Below the pieces are notes generated by a model that searched no databases, had not been told where the DNA came from, and saw only the letters and a list, made by a program, of their open reading frames with translations. Shown here in pieces: positions 14,799-23,821 of a stretch of 35,423 bases of DNA. The stretch comes from Nitrospirota bacterium (lineage in GTDB: Bacteria > Nitrospirota > Thermodesulfovibrionia > Thermodesulfovibrionales > Magnetobacteriaceae). Where the stretch lies: contig JADFXO010000002.1 of the NCBI GenBank assembly GCA_015233485.1, positions 1-35,423 of the forward strand. Direction: 5' to 3'. A program made the position numbers and the translations under genes. How positions within the stretch are numbered: the first letter of the stretch is position 1; each line of letters begins with the position of its first letter.

Positions 14799-16417
14799 TA
14801 CTCGTCTTTCGTCTCTTCGTTTGTTATCTGCGGCGGCTCATCACGGCGCCTGGAATCAACAGAGACAACCATGCTCAGTCCTATTTTCCGCTGTTCAAAG
14901 TCCAGCTTGATTATCCTTGCCTGTACAAGAGAGCCTTCCACGTAGTCCTCATCAGAGTCCTTGATTATCTCTGAGGCATAGACCAGCCCTTCCACGCTGT
15001 CCTCTATCTCTACAAACAGGCCGTATTCGCTTACTCTGAGCACTTTGCAGCTGACGTCGCTGCCTATTTTAAATCTCTGCGGTATCTCGTTTACCCATGG
15101 ATCGGGCTTCAACTGCTTTACTCCAAGGAGCATTCGCTTTTTTTCAGGCTCAAGGCTCAACACGACGGCCTCCACCTTTTGTCGTAGTTTAAACACCTCA
15201 GACGGGTGCTTTATGTGCTTTGTCCAGAATATATCGGATATGTGAATCAGGGCGTCTATCCCCTCCGGCATCCCGACGAACACGCCAAAATCTGTTATCG
15301 TCCTGACTTTGCCCGTTACCTTTTGCCCTACCGCGTAGCGCTCGGCTACGAGTTCCCACGGCTTGGGCTTGAGCTGTTTAATGCCAAGGGATATCCGCCG
15401 TTGATTATTCTCTATTTTCAGGACGGCTACGTCAACGGAATCGCCGATTTCCAGATACTTCGACGGATGCCCCGGCCGGGCTGACCAATCAAGCTCGGAC
15501 ACATGCACAAGCCCCTCCACACCCTCCTCCAGCTCGATAAACGCGCCGTAGTCGGTTATGCCGACTACCTTGCCAGTGACCATACTTCCCTCTGTGTACC
15601 TGGTCTCTATATCAAGCCACGGGTCAGACTTCTTCTGCTTGTAGCCAAGTGTGACCTTTTCCGAGTCATGGTCATATTTCAGCACAAGAACTTCCACCTC
15701 GTCCCCAATGTTGAAGTAATCAGTCGGGTGGTTTATCCTGCCCCAGGATATGTCTGAAATGTGCAAGAGGCCGTCTATTTCGCCCAAATCTATAAAGACT
15801 CCATAGTCGGTTACGTTTTTCACCGCGCCTTTTACTATCACGCCCTCTTTGATATTTGACAGGGTCTGGGTTTTTTTCTTTTTCTTTTCCTCTTCTATTA
15901 CCGCGCGCCTTGACACTATTACGTTATTCAATTTATTGTTCAGCTTTAGCACCTTGAAGCGGCACTGCTGCCCTACGACATCGTCGGCTGCCCTCAGCGG
16001 CCTGACATCGTAGTGAGAGCCGGGCAGAAACGCCTTTACTCCCGCGACATCGACAAAGAATCCTCCCTTTGTCCTTTCCACTATCTTACCGTCTATGATT
16101 GCGCCCTCATCAAAAGACTGCTGCAACATTTTTTGTGTCTTGAGTATCTTGGCCCTGCTTTTAGACAGCGTTATTGTCCCTTCCGAGTCCCTTATTGAGG
16201 ACACGAGAACCTCTATGTCGCTGCCTTCTTTCAGTTCGTCGAGCTCTTCCTGCGTAAAATCGTCAATCGGAATAAATCCCTCCGATTTATAGCCTATGTC
16301 AACGACAATGGCGTCCGCCTTTTTTGATATTACCTTGCCGGTCATTATCATACCGGCCTCGATGCTTCTAAATGTTCCTGCGTACAGTTGTTCCAGATCG
16401 CTATTTTGAACTTCCAT
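14798..16417 (-). CDS. rpsA: 30S ribosomal protein S1, six S1 domains
   Basis: A 539-residue mRNA-binding ribosomal protein. Six OB-fold S1 repeats run at about 21-88, 105-171, 190-260, 277-346, 364-434 and 450-516. The last four carry the clear VTDYGVFIDLGEIDGLLHIS-like pattern; the first two are more divergent, as usual for the ribosome-binding repeats. It begins 17 bases inside the ispH gene. A basic/acidic tail (SRRRDEPPQ...EETKDE) closes the protein. A fused or adjacent ispH-rpsA arrangement is common in Firmicutes, deltaproteobacteria and Nitrospirae. Confidence 0.97.
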   Translation of the reverse strand: MEVQNSDLEQLYAGTFRSIEAGMIMTGKVISKKADAIVVDIGYKSEGFIPIDDFTQEELDELKEGSDIEVLVSSIRDSEGTITLSKSRAKILKTQKMLQQSFDEGAIIDGKIVERTKGGFFVDVAGVKAFLPGSHYDVRPLRAADDVVGQQCRFKVLKLNNKLNNVIVSRRAVIEEEKKKKKTQTLSNIKEGVIVKGAVKNVTDYGVFIDLGEIDGLLHISDISWGRINHPTDYFNIGDEVEVLVLKYDHDSEKVTLGYKQKKSDPWLDIETRYTEGSMVTGKVVGITDYGAFIELEEGVEGLVHVSELDWSARPGHPSKYLEIGDSVDVAVLKIENNQRRISLGIKQLKPKPWELVAERYAVGQKVTGKVRTITDFGVFVGMPEGIDALIHISDIFWTKHIKHPSEVFKLRQKVEAVVLSLEPEKKRMLLGVKQLKPDPWVNEIPQRFKIGSDVSCKVLRVSEYGLFVEIEDSVEGLVYASEIIKDSDEDYVEGSLVQARIIKLDFEQRKIGLSMVVSVDSRRRDEPPQITNEETKDE

Positions 16418-17252
16418 TACCTGTCTTGCCCCCTATATGATTAATTCTTTCTATTATCTCCTGTATTATCCAATCGGGCGTTGACGCGCCCGCGGTTATT
16501 CCGACATGAGCGACCCCGTCAAACCAATGCTGCTGCAGCTCCGGAGCCGTCTCTATGTGATACGTACATACCCCCAGCGACACGCAATGGTTGGCCAATT
16601 GCGTGGTATTGGCACTGTTCTTACCGCCGGCTATTATCATTATATCCACATCACCTGACATCTCATTCGTCTCTTTCAATCTCAATGCCGTTGAGTTACA
16701 TATAGTATTATACACTTTAATCTCTTTTATTTTATCTACTATGTTTGAAAGAAGTCTCTTCAGGGCATCCACAGGCTGTGTTGTCTGCACTACCACGCCG
16801 ACGCGGGGTTTTAGCCCTTCAGGGGTCTCTCCATCTTTTACCACGTAAACATCTGCCCCCGCGTAGCTCATTATGGATTTCACCTCAGGGTGGTGCTTGT
16901 CGCCAAGCACAATCACCTGATAGCCTTCCTCTCTTAACAGTTTAGCATATTGCTGTGCCTTTTTTACAAATGGACATGTTGCATCTATTATTTCTATCCC
17001 CATCGCCTTTATTTTTTCATAGGTCTCTACGGGGATGCCGTGCGTCCTTATTATTATGGCCTTCATGTCCTCGGACGGCTCCTCCACATCCTCTATGCCC
17101 CGTTCCTTTAATTTCGCCACTACCTGGGGGTTGTGGATTATCGGGCCTAACGTATAAACGCCGTTCTTGCTGGAGGCCATGTCAAACGCCATGTTTACCG
17201 CCCTCTTTACGCCGAAACAAAACCCGGCCATTTTCGCCACCGTTATTGTCAT
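16401..17252 (-). CDS. ispH: 4-hydroxy-3-methylbut-2-enyl diphosphate reductase (IspH/LytB)
   Basis: A 283-residue [4Fe-4S] enzyme of the last step of the MEP isoprenoid pathway. I start at ATG 17252 so that the protein opens MTITVAKMAGFCFGVKRA like its homologues; a TTG 18 bases upstream would add six residues. The three cluster cysteines are Cys12 (GFCFG), Cys93 (DATCPFV) and Cys185 (TICNST). GDKHHPEV and the C-terminal GITAGASTPDWIIQEI are further signatures. The gene overlaps rpsA by 17 bases. Confidence 0.96.
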   Translation of the reverse strand: MTITVAKMAGFCFGVKRAVNMAFDMASSKNGVYTLGPIIHNPQVVAKLKERGIEDVEEPSEDMKAIIIRTHGIPVETYEKIKAMGIEIIDATCPFVKKAQQYAKLLREEGYQVIVLGDKHHPEVKSIMSYAGADVYVVKDGETPEGLKPRVGVVVQTTQPVDALKRLLSNIVDKIKEIKVYNTICNSTALRLKETNEMSGDVDIMIIAGGKNSANTTQLANHCVSLGVCTYHIETAPELQQHWFDGVAHVGITAGASTPDWIIQEIIERINHIGGKTGNGSSK

Positions 17253-17290
17253 ATAATAATATTTCGCCAATTAAATTCGTTAATAAAGAA

Positions 17291-17374
17291 CTGGATTCCT
17301 GCTTTCGCAGGAATGACAGAAATAAAAAAATGCCCCGTAAAAAGCCTGTCATTCCTGCTAAAGCAGGAATCCAG
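17291..17374. repeat. Paired inverted REP-like element
   Basis: Arms 17291-17319 (CTGGATTCCTGCTTTCGCAG...) and 17346-17374 are complementary apart from two or three loop positions. Each arm contains its own hairpin (ATTCCTGC...GCAGGAAT). It sits in the only sizeable gap of the minus-strand housekeeping block, between cmk and ispH, and could stabilise upstream mRNA or divide the operon. Its sequence differs from the element at 7306. Confidence 0.8.
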
Positions 17375-17397
17375 AAAACTATGCACCGAGTTTAATC

Positions 17398-18072
17398 TCA
17401 TAGGCATTCTCTCATCATCTTCTCTAATGTCTCCTCTATGGAGAGATTCGTAGTGTCTATTTCTATGGCGCCGGGGGCCTTAGTAAGCGGCGCGATTGCC
17501 CTTTTCGTGTCGCGGTTGTCTCTTGATGCGACATCTAATTGGGCGGCTGACAGCGTTACGCCCGCGTTTTTTTCTCTTAACTGTGCATACCTTCTTTGGG
17601 CGCGCGCAGGCTCATCCGCGGTTATATAAAACTTCCTCCACGCATCAGGAAACACTACGGTTGCCATGTCCCTGCCTTCGGCAACTGTACCGCCGGAGCC
17701 ATTTGAGCTGTTTGAGTCACTGGCGTTCCTCTGTATCTCAAGGAGGAAGTCTCTCACGGGCTTCCTTGCTGAAAACACACTGGAGTAATGCCCTGCCTCA
17801 GGCGTCCTGATTTCCTCTGATACGTCTTTGCCGTCAAGATATACAATTCCATTTTTAAACTCTATTAATGTACCGCGCAAGACAGAGGACAGCAAGTCAT
17901 CGGCTGAGACCTCGTTGACTCCGGCGCGCGTCAGTTTAAGCGCCGCCGCCCTGTAAAGGGCGCCCGTGTCAAGATAATCAAACCCCATGCACGCAGCAAG
18001 CGCCCGCGCCACGGTACTCTTGCCTGAGCCTGCCGGGCCGTCTATCGCTATCACCTTGCGTGATGTTGTCAC
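17398..18072 (-). CDS. cmk: Cytidylate kinase
   Basis: A 224-residue kinase that phosphorylates CMP and dCMP. The P-loop is GPAGSGKST (12-20), followed by YLDTGALYRA, VAEGRDMATVVFPDA and ASRDNRDTKRAIAPL, all typical of Cmk. The start is GTG 18072, which overlaps the aroA stop as GTGA, so it is translationally coupled. A Ser/Asn/Gly-rich insertion (ASDSNSSNGSGG) in the NMP-binding region is unusual. Confidence 0.95.
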   Translation of the reverse strand: MTTSRKVIAIDGPAGSGKSTVARALAACMGFDYLDTGALYRAAALKLTRAGVNEVSADDLLSSVLRGTLIEFKNGIVYLDGKDVSEEIRTPEAGHYSSVFSARKPVRDFLLEIQRNASDSNSSNGSGGTVAEGRDMATVVFPDAWRKFYITADEPARAQRRYAQLREKNAGVTLSAAQLDVASRDNRDTKRAIAPLTKAPGAIEIDTTNLSIEETLEKMMRECL

Positions 18073-19370
18073 TGCGTAAGCATCTCAAGTGTATCGTAAA
18101 ACTCAGGATATGAAATCCCAACGGCGTCAGTACCGTGAATGACCGACTCTCCTTCTGCTGAGATGGCGGCAATTGAAAGCGCCATCGCTATTCTATGGTC
18201 GCCGTAACTTTGCAGGCTGTTACAGCTGTTGAGGGCCACGGGGCCTTCAATTGCCACGCCGTCGTCGTACTCCTCTATCTTTGCGCCCATCTTCCTTAAT
18301 TCCGTGACAATTGAAGAGATCCTGTCCGATTCTTTTACCCTCAGCTCACGCGCACCCCTTATCTCTGTAACACCTGTGGCACGTGCCGCCAGTACACAGA
18401 GAATTGGAAACTCGTCTATCATGGACGGGATGTCTTCTTTTGTCAATTTTATGGCCTTGAGTTTATCAGAGTATTTGCACAATAAACTGCCGGTTGACTC
18501 TCCGGAGACCACTTTCTTGTCAAGGACTTTCACATCGGCACCCATTCTTTTTATCATTTCTATAAAACCATGTCGCGTAGGGTTCAGTCCAACATCTTTT
18601 ATCAATAGTTCGGAGCCTTCCACCATAAGCACCCCGGCAATGAAGAAGGCCGCAGAGGAAATGTCGCCTGGTATTGTAATGTCGCATGCGGTAAGCTCGC
18701 TTCCGCCTGTGACGGTTACCCTAAGTCCTTTTGTGTCTACATCAACTCCGTATGCGGTCAGCATTCTTTCAGTATGGTCACGGGACTTGAGGGGCTCTTC
18801 GATTACCGTATCACCTTCGGCAAAAAGCCCGGCCAGTATGATGGCCGATTTTACCTGTGCCGAGGCAACGGGCATTTTATATGTTATTGCTTTTAAGCCG
18901 CCTCCTTTTATTGACATTGGAAGATACCTTTTGCCGCTTCTGGCAGAAATCCTGGCACCCATTGCATCAAGCGGCTCTATTACTCTGTACATTGGCCTGC
19001 TTCTCAGGGATTGGTCGCCGGTCAAAACAGAAAAAAAACTATGGCCGGATAGCACCCCCGAAAGCAATCTCGCCGTAGTGCCGGAGTTGCCGCAGTCTAT
19101 CACGTCTTGCGGCTCTTTCAGTCGCATAAAGCCGGGACCGTCTATCAAGAGCGAATCGTCCGATATTTCCTTTATTTCTACTCCTAACATTCTAAAGGCG
19201 TTTATTGTGGAGTTAGTGTCCCCGGCCCTTAAAATATTACTTACCCTTGATTTCCCATAGGCCAGTGACGAAAAAAACACCGCCCTGTGTGATATGGACT
19301 TATCAGGCGGCGGTATTATCTGCCCCTTGAACTGCCCTGCTTTTTTCAATGTTACGCTACTTGTTTTCAT
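18069..19370 (-). CDS. aroA: 3-phosphoshikimate 1-carboxyvinyltransferase (EPSP synthase)
   Basis: A 433-residue enzyme that joins phosphoenolpyruvate to shikimate-3-phosphate. Visible active-site segments are DKSISHR (23-29), GNSGTTARLL (94-103), SLRSRPM (121-127), SRDHTERML, LRVKESDR and YGDHRIAMA. The PEP loop reads Gly-Asn-Ser-Gly-Thr-Thr instead of the Gly-Asn-Ala-Gly-Thr-Ala of enterobacterial enzymes. ATG 19370 overlaps the end of tyrA by 14 bases. Confidence 0.97.
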   Translation of the reverse strand: MKTSSVTLKKAGQFKGQIIPPPDKSISHRAVFFSSLAYGKSRVSNILRAGDTNSTINAFRMLGVEIKEISDDSLLIDGPGFMRLKEPQDVIDCGNSGTTARLLSGVLSGHSFFSVLTGDQSLRSRPMYRVIEPLDAMGARISARSGKRYLPMSIKGGGLKAITYKMPVASAQVKSAIILAGLFAEGDTVIEEPLKSRDHTERMLTAYGVDVDTKGLRVTVTGGSELTACDITIPGDISSAAFFIAGVLMVEGSELLIKDVGLNPTRHGFIEMIKRMGADVKVLDKKVVSGESTGSLLCKYSDKLKAIKLTKEDIPSMIDEFPILCVLAARATGVTEIRGARELRVKESDRISSIVTELRKMGAKIEEYDDGVAIEGPVALNSCNSLQSYGDHRIAMALSIAAISAEGESVIHGTDAVGISYPEFYDTLEMLTQ

Positions 19371-20238
19371 TGCCCGGGTTGTTTCTCTCGTTTCTCAATT
19401 TTCTTCGCACTTCGCCCGATTTCTCGAACTCTTTTGTCAGCGATGCCTCGTTTGAATTCTTTATATCTTCTATCATTTGTTCAATCTGTTGTTTGTAGGC
19501 ATTTAAGTGCTTGAGTATGTTGTCCTTGTTTAATATGCAGATATCCCTCCATATCTCTGAGGAGCTCATGGCTATGCGAGTGGTATCCATAAAGCCCGGG
19601 CCTGAGTAACCGAAATACTCCGGGTTTATCTCCTGCACGGCATTGACGAGGGCATATGCCGCGATGTGCGGCAGGTGGCTGATGGAGGACAATATCTCGT
19701 CGTGCATTTCGGGTGTGAGTTCCTCTACCTTGCAGCCAAAGAGCTTCCACATGGAGGTTACTGTCTGGCAGGCCGCCTTATCTGTGCACAGGGTAGGGGT
19801 GATTATGCACTTAGCCCCTATGAAGATGTCAGGGTTGGCCGCGTCTATGCCGGACTTATCGTTGCCGGCTATGGGATGCGCGCCTACGAAGGCCACACCT
19901 TCGGGCATAGCGGCCTCCATTTCATAAACCAGCGCGCCTTTTACGCTTCCAACGTCCGTGACTATCGCACCGGCCTTCAGATACGGGGAAATCCCTCCAG
20001 CTATTGCCCTAAACGCACGAACAGGGGCGGCAAAGACAACGAGGTCGGCGCCCTCGGCCAGATCCTTCAGATTAAGCGCGTAATCGTCTATTATGCCCCT
20101 TGAGAGGGCATTTTTCAGATTCGCCTCATTCCTTCCGAAACCGCATATCCTCCTCGTTATTCCATGTCTTTTCATGGCGAGGGCCACCGTCGCCCCTAAC
20201 AGGCCGACGCCGATTATCGCCGTTTTTTCAAAAAACAA
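19357..20238 (-). CDS. tyrA: Prephenate dehydrogenase (tyrosine branch)
   Basis: A 293-residue NAD(P)-dependent dehydrogenase. The Rossmann loop is GVGLLGA (10-16). HPIAG (His120 region) and SHLPH (186-190) are the catalytic and substrate motifs, and GFMDTTRIA follows. There is no fused chorismate mutase or ACT domain. The start is TTG 20238 with GAGG five bases upstream. A Lys/Arg/Asn-rich tail of about 20 residues overlaps aroA. It could use prephenate or arogenate; this cannot be decided here. Confidence 0.94.
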   Translation of the reverse strand: MFFEKTAIIGVGLLGATVALAMKRHGITRRICGFGRNEANLKNALSRGIIDDYALNLKDLAEGADLVVFAAPVRAFRAIAGGISPYLKAGAIVTDVGSVKGALVYEMEAAMPEGVAFVGAHPIAGNDKSGIDAANPDIFIGAKCIITPTLCTDKAACQTVTSMWKLFGCKVEELTPEMHDEILSSISHLPHIAAYALVNAVQEINPEYFGYSGPGFMDTTRIAMSSSEIWRDICILNKDNILKHLNAYKQQIEQMIEDIKNSNEASLTKEFEKSGEVRRKLRNERNNPGNENK

Positions 20239-20257
20239 TCCTTCCTCACATATCTCT

Positions 20258-21283
20258 CTATATTTCCCTTCCTACGGCGGTAGCCACCAGCCGTAAACTC
20301 TTCACCAAATCGTTAAACACATTGGGTTTTAGCGACTGCTCTCCATCGGAGCACGCCTCATCGGGCTTCGTATGCACCTCAATTAAAAGACCGTCTGCGC
20401 CCGCCGCTACGGCGGCCAGCGACATCGGTTTCACTAAATCCCATCTGCCTACGGCATGTGACGGGTCTACTATTACAGGCAAGTGGGTCAGCTCTTTGAG
20501 TACGGGAACGGCGCTTAAATCAAGCGTGTTTCTCGTTGCCGTCTCAAACGTCCTTATCCCGCGTTCACAGAGTATTACCTTGTGGTTGCCCCTTGACATT
20601 ATGTATTCGGCGGCCATCAGCCACTCTTTTATCGTTGCCGCAAGGCCGCGCTTTAAAAGCACCGGTTTATCGACCATGCCGACTTCAAGCAGTAGCCTGA
20701 AGTTTTGCATATTGCGCGTCCCTATCTGGATTATGTCCGTGTATTTGAGCATCAGGGTCAAATCCCTTGGGTCCATCAGCTCGGTCACTATGGGCATTCC
20801 GGTTAATTTCTTTGCCTCAAGCAGTATCTGCAACCCCTCCTCACCCATGCCCTGAAACGTATAGGGAGACGTGCGCGGTTTAAACGCCCCGCCTCTGATA
20901 AAGGATGCCCCGCCTTCTTTGACTTTCTGCGCTATTAACAGCAGGATATCGCGGCCTTCTATCGCGCACGGCCCTGCTATTATGTGTATCTTGTTTCCCC
21001 CGATTTTCAGGCCATCTACGTCTATTACCGTGTTTTCCTTTTTGAAATCCCTGCTTGCCAGCTTATACGGCTTTACTATCCTCATCACCTCATCAACACC
21101 GGCCATTGCCCTTACAGAGTCAACTTCCTCTTCCGATATCTTCGACGTATCGCCGATTACACCGATTACAGTCCTTTCGGTACCCTTTGATATGTTGAGC
21201 GTAAGCCCTTTCGATTCGAGCCGCTTCTGTATGTTATCTATCTCGTCCTGAGTTGATGTTTTTTTTAACACTACTATGTCCAT
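20258..21283 (-). CDS. aroF: 3-deoxy-7-phosphoheptulonate (DAHP) synthase, type I-beta
   Basis: A 341-residue first enzyme of the shikimate pathway, condensing PEP and erythrose-4-phosphate. Residues 1-70 form the ferredoxin-like regulatory domain found in type I-beta enzymes (MDIVVLKKTSTQDEIDNI...). The barrel follows with AGPCAIE (103-109), RGGAFKPRTSPYTFQG (130-145), DPSHAVG and EVHTKPDEACSDGEQSL, which supply the metal and substrate ligands. It abuts hisC with no gap. Feedback control by aromatic amino acids through the N-terminal domain is expected from the family. Confidence 0.97.
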   Translation of the reverse strand: MDIVVLKKTSTQDEIDNIQKRLESKGLTLNISKGTERTVIGVIGDTSKISEEEVDSVRAMAGVDEVMRIVKPYKLASRDFKKENTVIDVDGLKIGGNKIHIIAGPCAIEGRDILLLIAQKVKEGGASFIRGGAFKPRTSPYTFQGMGEEGLQILLEAKKLTGMPIVTELMDPRDLTLMLKYTDIIQIGTRNMQNFRLLLEVGMVDKPVLLKRGLAATIKEWLMAAEYIMSRGNHKVILCERGIRTFETATRNTLDLSAVPVLKELTHLPVIVDPSHAVGRWDLVKPMSLAAVAAGADGLLIEVHTKPDEACSDGEQSLKPNVFNDLVKSLRLVATAVGREI

Positions 21284-22366
21284 TTACAATACCTCCTTAA
21301 GTGTGCGGATGAACTGTTCATTTTCTGGCGGCAGACCAATGGTTACCCTGATAGTGGTAGTGTCTGCCAAACCCATAGGCCGTATAATCATGCCCAGCTT
21401 CAATAACCTATTATATATTTCCATTGCATTTTTTTTTAAGTCCATATATACAAAATTTGTTTGAGACGGGACAAAATCTATCCCCAGCGCCTTCAGCTCC
21501 TTGCAGATATACGCCATGCCCTGCGCGTTTATCTCAACGGCGCGCCGGAGATGTTGCACATCTTTGAGGGCCGCGATGGCGGCCATTTGCGCCAACGTCG
21601 AGGTATTAAACGGCTCGCGTATCTTGTTCATTGCCCCGGTTATCGTCTTATTCGCTATGCCATAGCCTATTCGAAGGCCGGCAAGCCCGTAGGCCTTGGA
21701 AAATGTCCTCAGAATAAGGATGTCCCTCCCTTCTCTGAAATGCTCCATAGAGTCTGGATATGTCTCACCGGCGGCATATTCATAATATGCCTCGTCCATT
21801 ATTACCAGGATATTATCCGGCAGCCCCGCAAAGAACTCCCTAAGCTCATCCTTCGTTACAATCGTCCCCGTAGGGTTGTTTGGATTGGCTATGCAGATTA
21901 TTTTTGTTTTGCTTGTGATTTTCTCCGCCATGCCCTTTAAGTCAAGCCGGTAGTCCTTTGTAAGCGGTACCTGCACGGGGACCCCGCCGGCCTTTGCCGA
22001 GGAGATATAGTAAACGGCAAACGAGGGAGACCCCATTATCGTCTCATCCCCGGGCGTCTGAAACGCCCTGACGGCAATATCAATAAGTTCGTTTGAGCCT
22101 TGTCCTACGATGACCTCTTCGATATCGACGCCGTGGGCCTTTGCCAGCGCAGACCGCAGCGCATAGGCCCCTCCGTCGGGGTACCTGTGAAGCGTGCCGG
22201 TATGTTTAGCAATCTCATCAATTGCAAGCGGCGACGGACCCAAGGGGTTTTCGTTCGATGCGAGCTTCACAGAGCGGCTTATACCAAGCTCCCTTTCCAG
22301 CTCTTCAATAGGCTTGCCCGTTACGTATGGCGTTATTTTATCAACATACTGCGGCACTTTAAGCAA
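21284..22366 (-). CDS. hisC: Histidinol-phosphate / aromatic aminotransferase
   Basis: A 360-residue fold-type I PLP enzyme. VKLASNENPLGPSP (33-46), NPNNPTGT (161-168), DEAYYEY (191-197) and the PLP lysine Lys224 in TFSKAYGLAG match HisC. Its place between pheA and aroF, with no other his gene nearby, suggests it transaminates phenylpyruvate, hydroxyphenylpyruvate or prephenate, possibly as well as histidinol phosphate. The start is TTG 22366, about 12 bases after a GGAGG; a GTG six bases in is an alternative. The 80-base gap to pheA contains a short CCTCAATGAGG hairpin. Confidence 0.94.
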   Translation of the reverse strand: MLKVPQYVDKITPYVTGKPIEELERELGISRSVKLASNENPLGPSPLAIDEIAKHTGTLHRYPDGGAYALRSALAKAHGVDIEEVIVGQGSNELIDIAVRAFQTPGDETIMGSPSFAVYYISSAKAGGVPVQVPLTKDYRLDLKGMAEKITSKTKIICIANPNNPTGTIVTKDELREFFAGLPDNILVIMDEAYYEYAAGETYPDSMEHFREGRDILILRTFSKAYGLAGLRIGYGIANKTITGAMNKIREPFNTSTLAQMAAIAALKDVQHLRRAVEINAQGMAYICKELKALGIDFVPSQTNFVYMDLKKNAMEIYNRLLKLGMIIRPMGLADTTTIRVTIGLPPENEQFIRTLKEVL

Positions 22367-22446
22367 TGTCTTCTCTTACCTCCAAAGATATTTCCCGCCT
22401 CATTGAGGACGTTTCAGCTGATAGGATGCCCACCTTGACCCGGGTT

Positions 22447-23568
22447 CTACCTCTCAATGGTCCCCGTGTGGGGATACGAACCCAGAATTTTAAGATATAC
22501 GCTGTGTTTTCTAACCTCATCGAGGGCCTTTTTCACCTTCTTATCTTCTATATGGCCTTCCATATCGGCGAAGAATATATAATCCCACGCCTTTTTCTTC
22601 GACGGCCTGGATTCTATGCGCGTAAGGTTTATTTTTTGTTTCTTAAACGGCGTCAGTATCTCATAAAGGGAGCCGGGCTGGTCTTTTGCCGTAAACATAA
22701 TTAATGTCATGTCATTGCCGGTGCTGCCCTGGGCCTCTTTAGAGATTACCAAAAATCTTGTAACATTGTCTTTTACGTTTGTTATGCCTTTCTCAATGAT
22801 ATTCAAATCGTATATTCTGGCGGCCAGCTCGCTGCCAATTGCAGCGGCGTATTTTTCCTCCGCCGCTATTGCCGCGGCCTGGGCCGTGCTGCCTGACTCG
22901 AATATCGGTACGCCGAGCATATGTTTCTCAAGCCACTTGCGGCATTGCGCTATCGGCTGAGGATGGGAGTATATCTTTTTTATCTCTTCGCTGGTGGAAT
23001 TTGACAACAGATGGTGGTTTATGGACAGTAGTACCTCCGCGTACACCTTTAAATTATAGTCAACGAACATATCGAGCGTATAGTTAACGGCACCTTCGTT
23101 TGAGTTTTCGATTGGCACCACGCCAAAGCTGGCCTTGCCGGATTCCACCTCCTCAAAGACCTCCCTGATGCTGTCGGCGGAGATGTACTTGCACGTGGAG
23201 CTGAAGTATTTTAGGGCGGCCTGGTGGGTGTAGGTTGCCTGAGGCCCCAGATAGGCAACCGTCACGGGATGTTCCAGCGACAAGGTAGCGCAGAATATCT
23301 CTTTAAAAATCGTCTTTATCGCGTCGTTGGGGAAGGAACCGGTATTGAGTTTCTGCAGTCTCTCAATCAGTTCCATCTCTTTGCTGTGGCTGAACAGCAT
23401 GGCCTTAGTACCCTCGCCGGCATTGGTGGCGGCACTATTTATGAAAGTGACCGCCTCGACGCGCTTGTTGAGGAGCACGATTATCTGCTCGTCGATTTCA
23501 TCCAGCTTTACCCGATTGGGATCAGACATGCCCTGTTCTTTATCAGTATCCGATTTAATTGGCCACAT
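22447..23568 (-). CDS. pheA: Bifunctional chorismate mutase / prephenate dehydratase (P-protein)
   Basis: A 373-residue enzyme converting chorismate to phenylpyruvate. The AroQ-type mutase domain occupies about 18-100 (VKLDEIDEQIIVLLNKRVEA), the dehydratase about 101-280 (VAYLGPQATYTHQAA, VPIENSNEGAV, catalytic TRF at 270-272) and an ACT domain about 285-368 with the phenylalanine-binding ESRP (319-322). ATG 23568 has AGGA nine bases upstream; an internal ATG at 23529 is possible. It is the first gene of the minus-strand aromatic block. Three and a half 18-base tandem repeats with SD-like GGTGG lie directly upstream. Confidence 0.97.
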   Translation of the reverse strand: MWPIKSDTDKEQGMSDPNRVKLDEIDEQIIVLLNKRVEAVTFINSAATNAGEGTKAMLFSHSKEMELIERLQKLNTGSFPNDAIKTIFKEIFCATLSLEHPVTVAYLGPQATYTHQAALKYFSSTCKYISADSIREVFEEVESGKASFGVVPIENSNEGAVNYTLDMFVDYNLKVYAEVLLSINHHLLSNSTSEEIKKIYSHPQPIAQCRKWLEKHMLGVPIFESGSTAQAAAIAAEEKYAAAIGSELAARIYDLNIIEKGITNVKDNVTRFLVISKEAQGSTGNDMTLIMFTAKDQPGSLYEILTPFKKQKINLTRIESRPSKKKAWDYIFFADMEGHIEDKKVKKALDEVRKHSVYLKILGSYPHTGTIER

Positions 23569-23593
23569 ATTATTTTATCCTGATTTATCCATC

Positions 23594-23629
23594 CCACCTG
23601 ATTATTTTATGCCACCTAATTATTTTATG
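23594..23629. repeat. 18-base tandem repeats in the pheA leader
   Basis: Two near-identical 18-base units, on the minus strand GGTGGCATAAAATAATTA and GGTGGCATAAAATAATCA, with degenerate extra units on the pheA side (to about 23570) and the start of another at 23630. Each unit contains a ribosome-binding-like GGTGG. They lie between the likely promoter region and the pheA start codon. Confidence 0.7.
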
Positions 23630-23821
23630 CCACCGTGCAAATTATCTGAGTGCCGCAAATGTATCAATTCTATAAGCTAACAGATTAGGCGGCTTTTATT
23701 CAACCATTTTTTTTGTTACTGTCGTACCAAAGTAGAAATGTCCTATTCTTACCAAAATAGAAATGTCCTATTCAGTTAATAATCATAGCCCAAATCCAAG
23801 TGAGATGACAAGGCATTATTT

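Noticed and set aside
18229-19260. A 343-codon plus-strand frame
   Set aside because: It lies wholly antisense to aroA, whose active-site motifs are clear; its own translation is Ser/Pro-rich with no recognisable domain.
20100-20855. A 251-codon plus-strand frame
   Set aside because: Antisense to tyrA and aroF, both certain; Ser-rich composition typical of a shadow frame.
23570-23640. CRISPR-like array
   Set aside because: Units are head-to-tail without spacers and too short; no cas gene is present.
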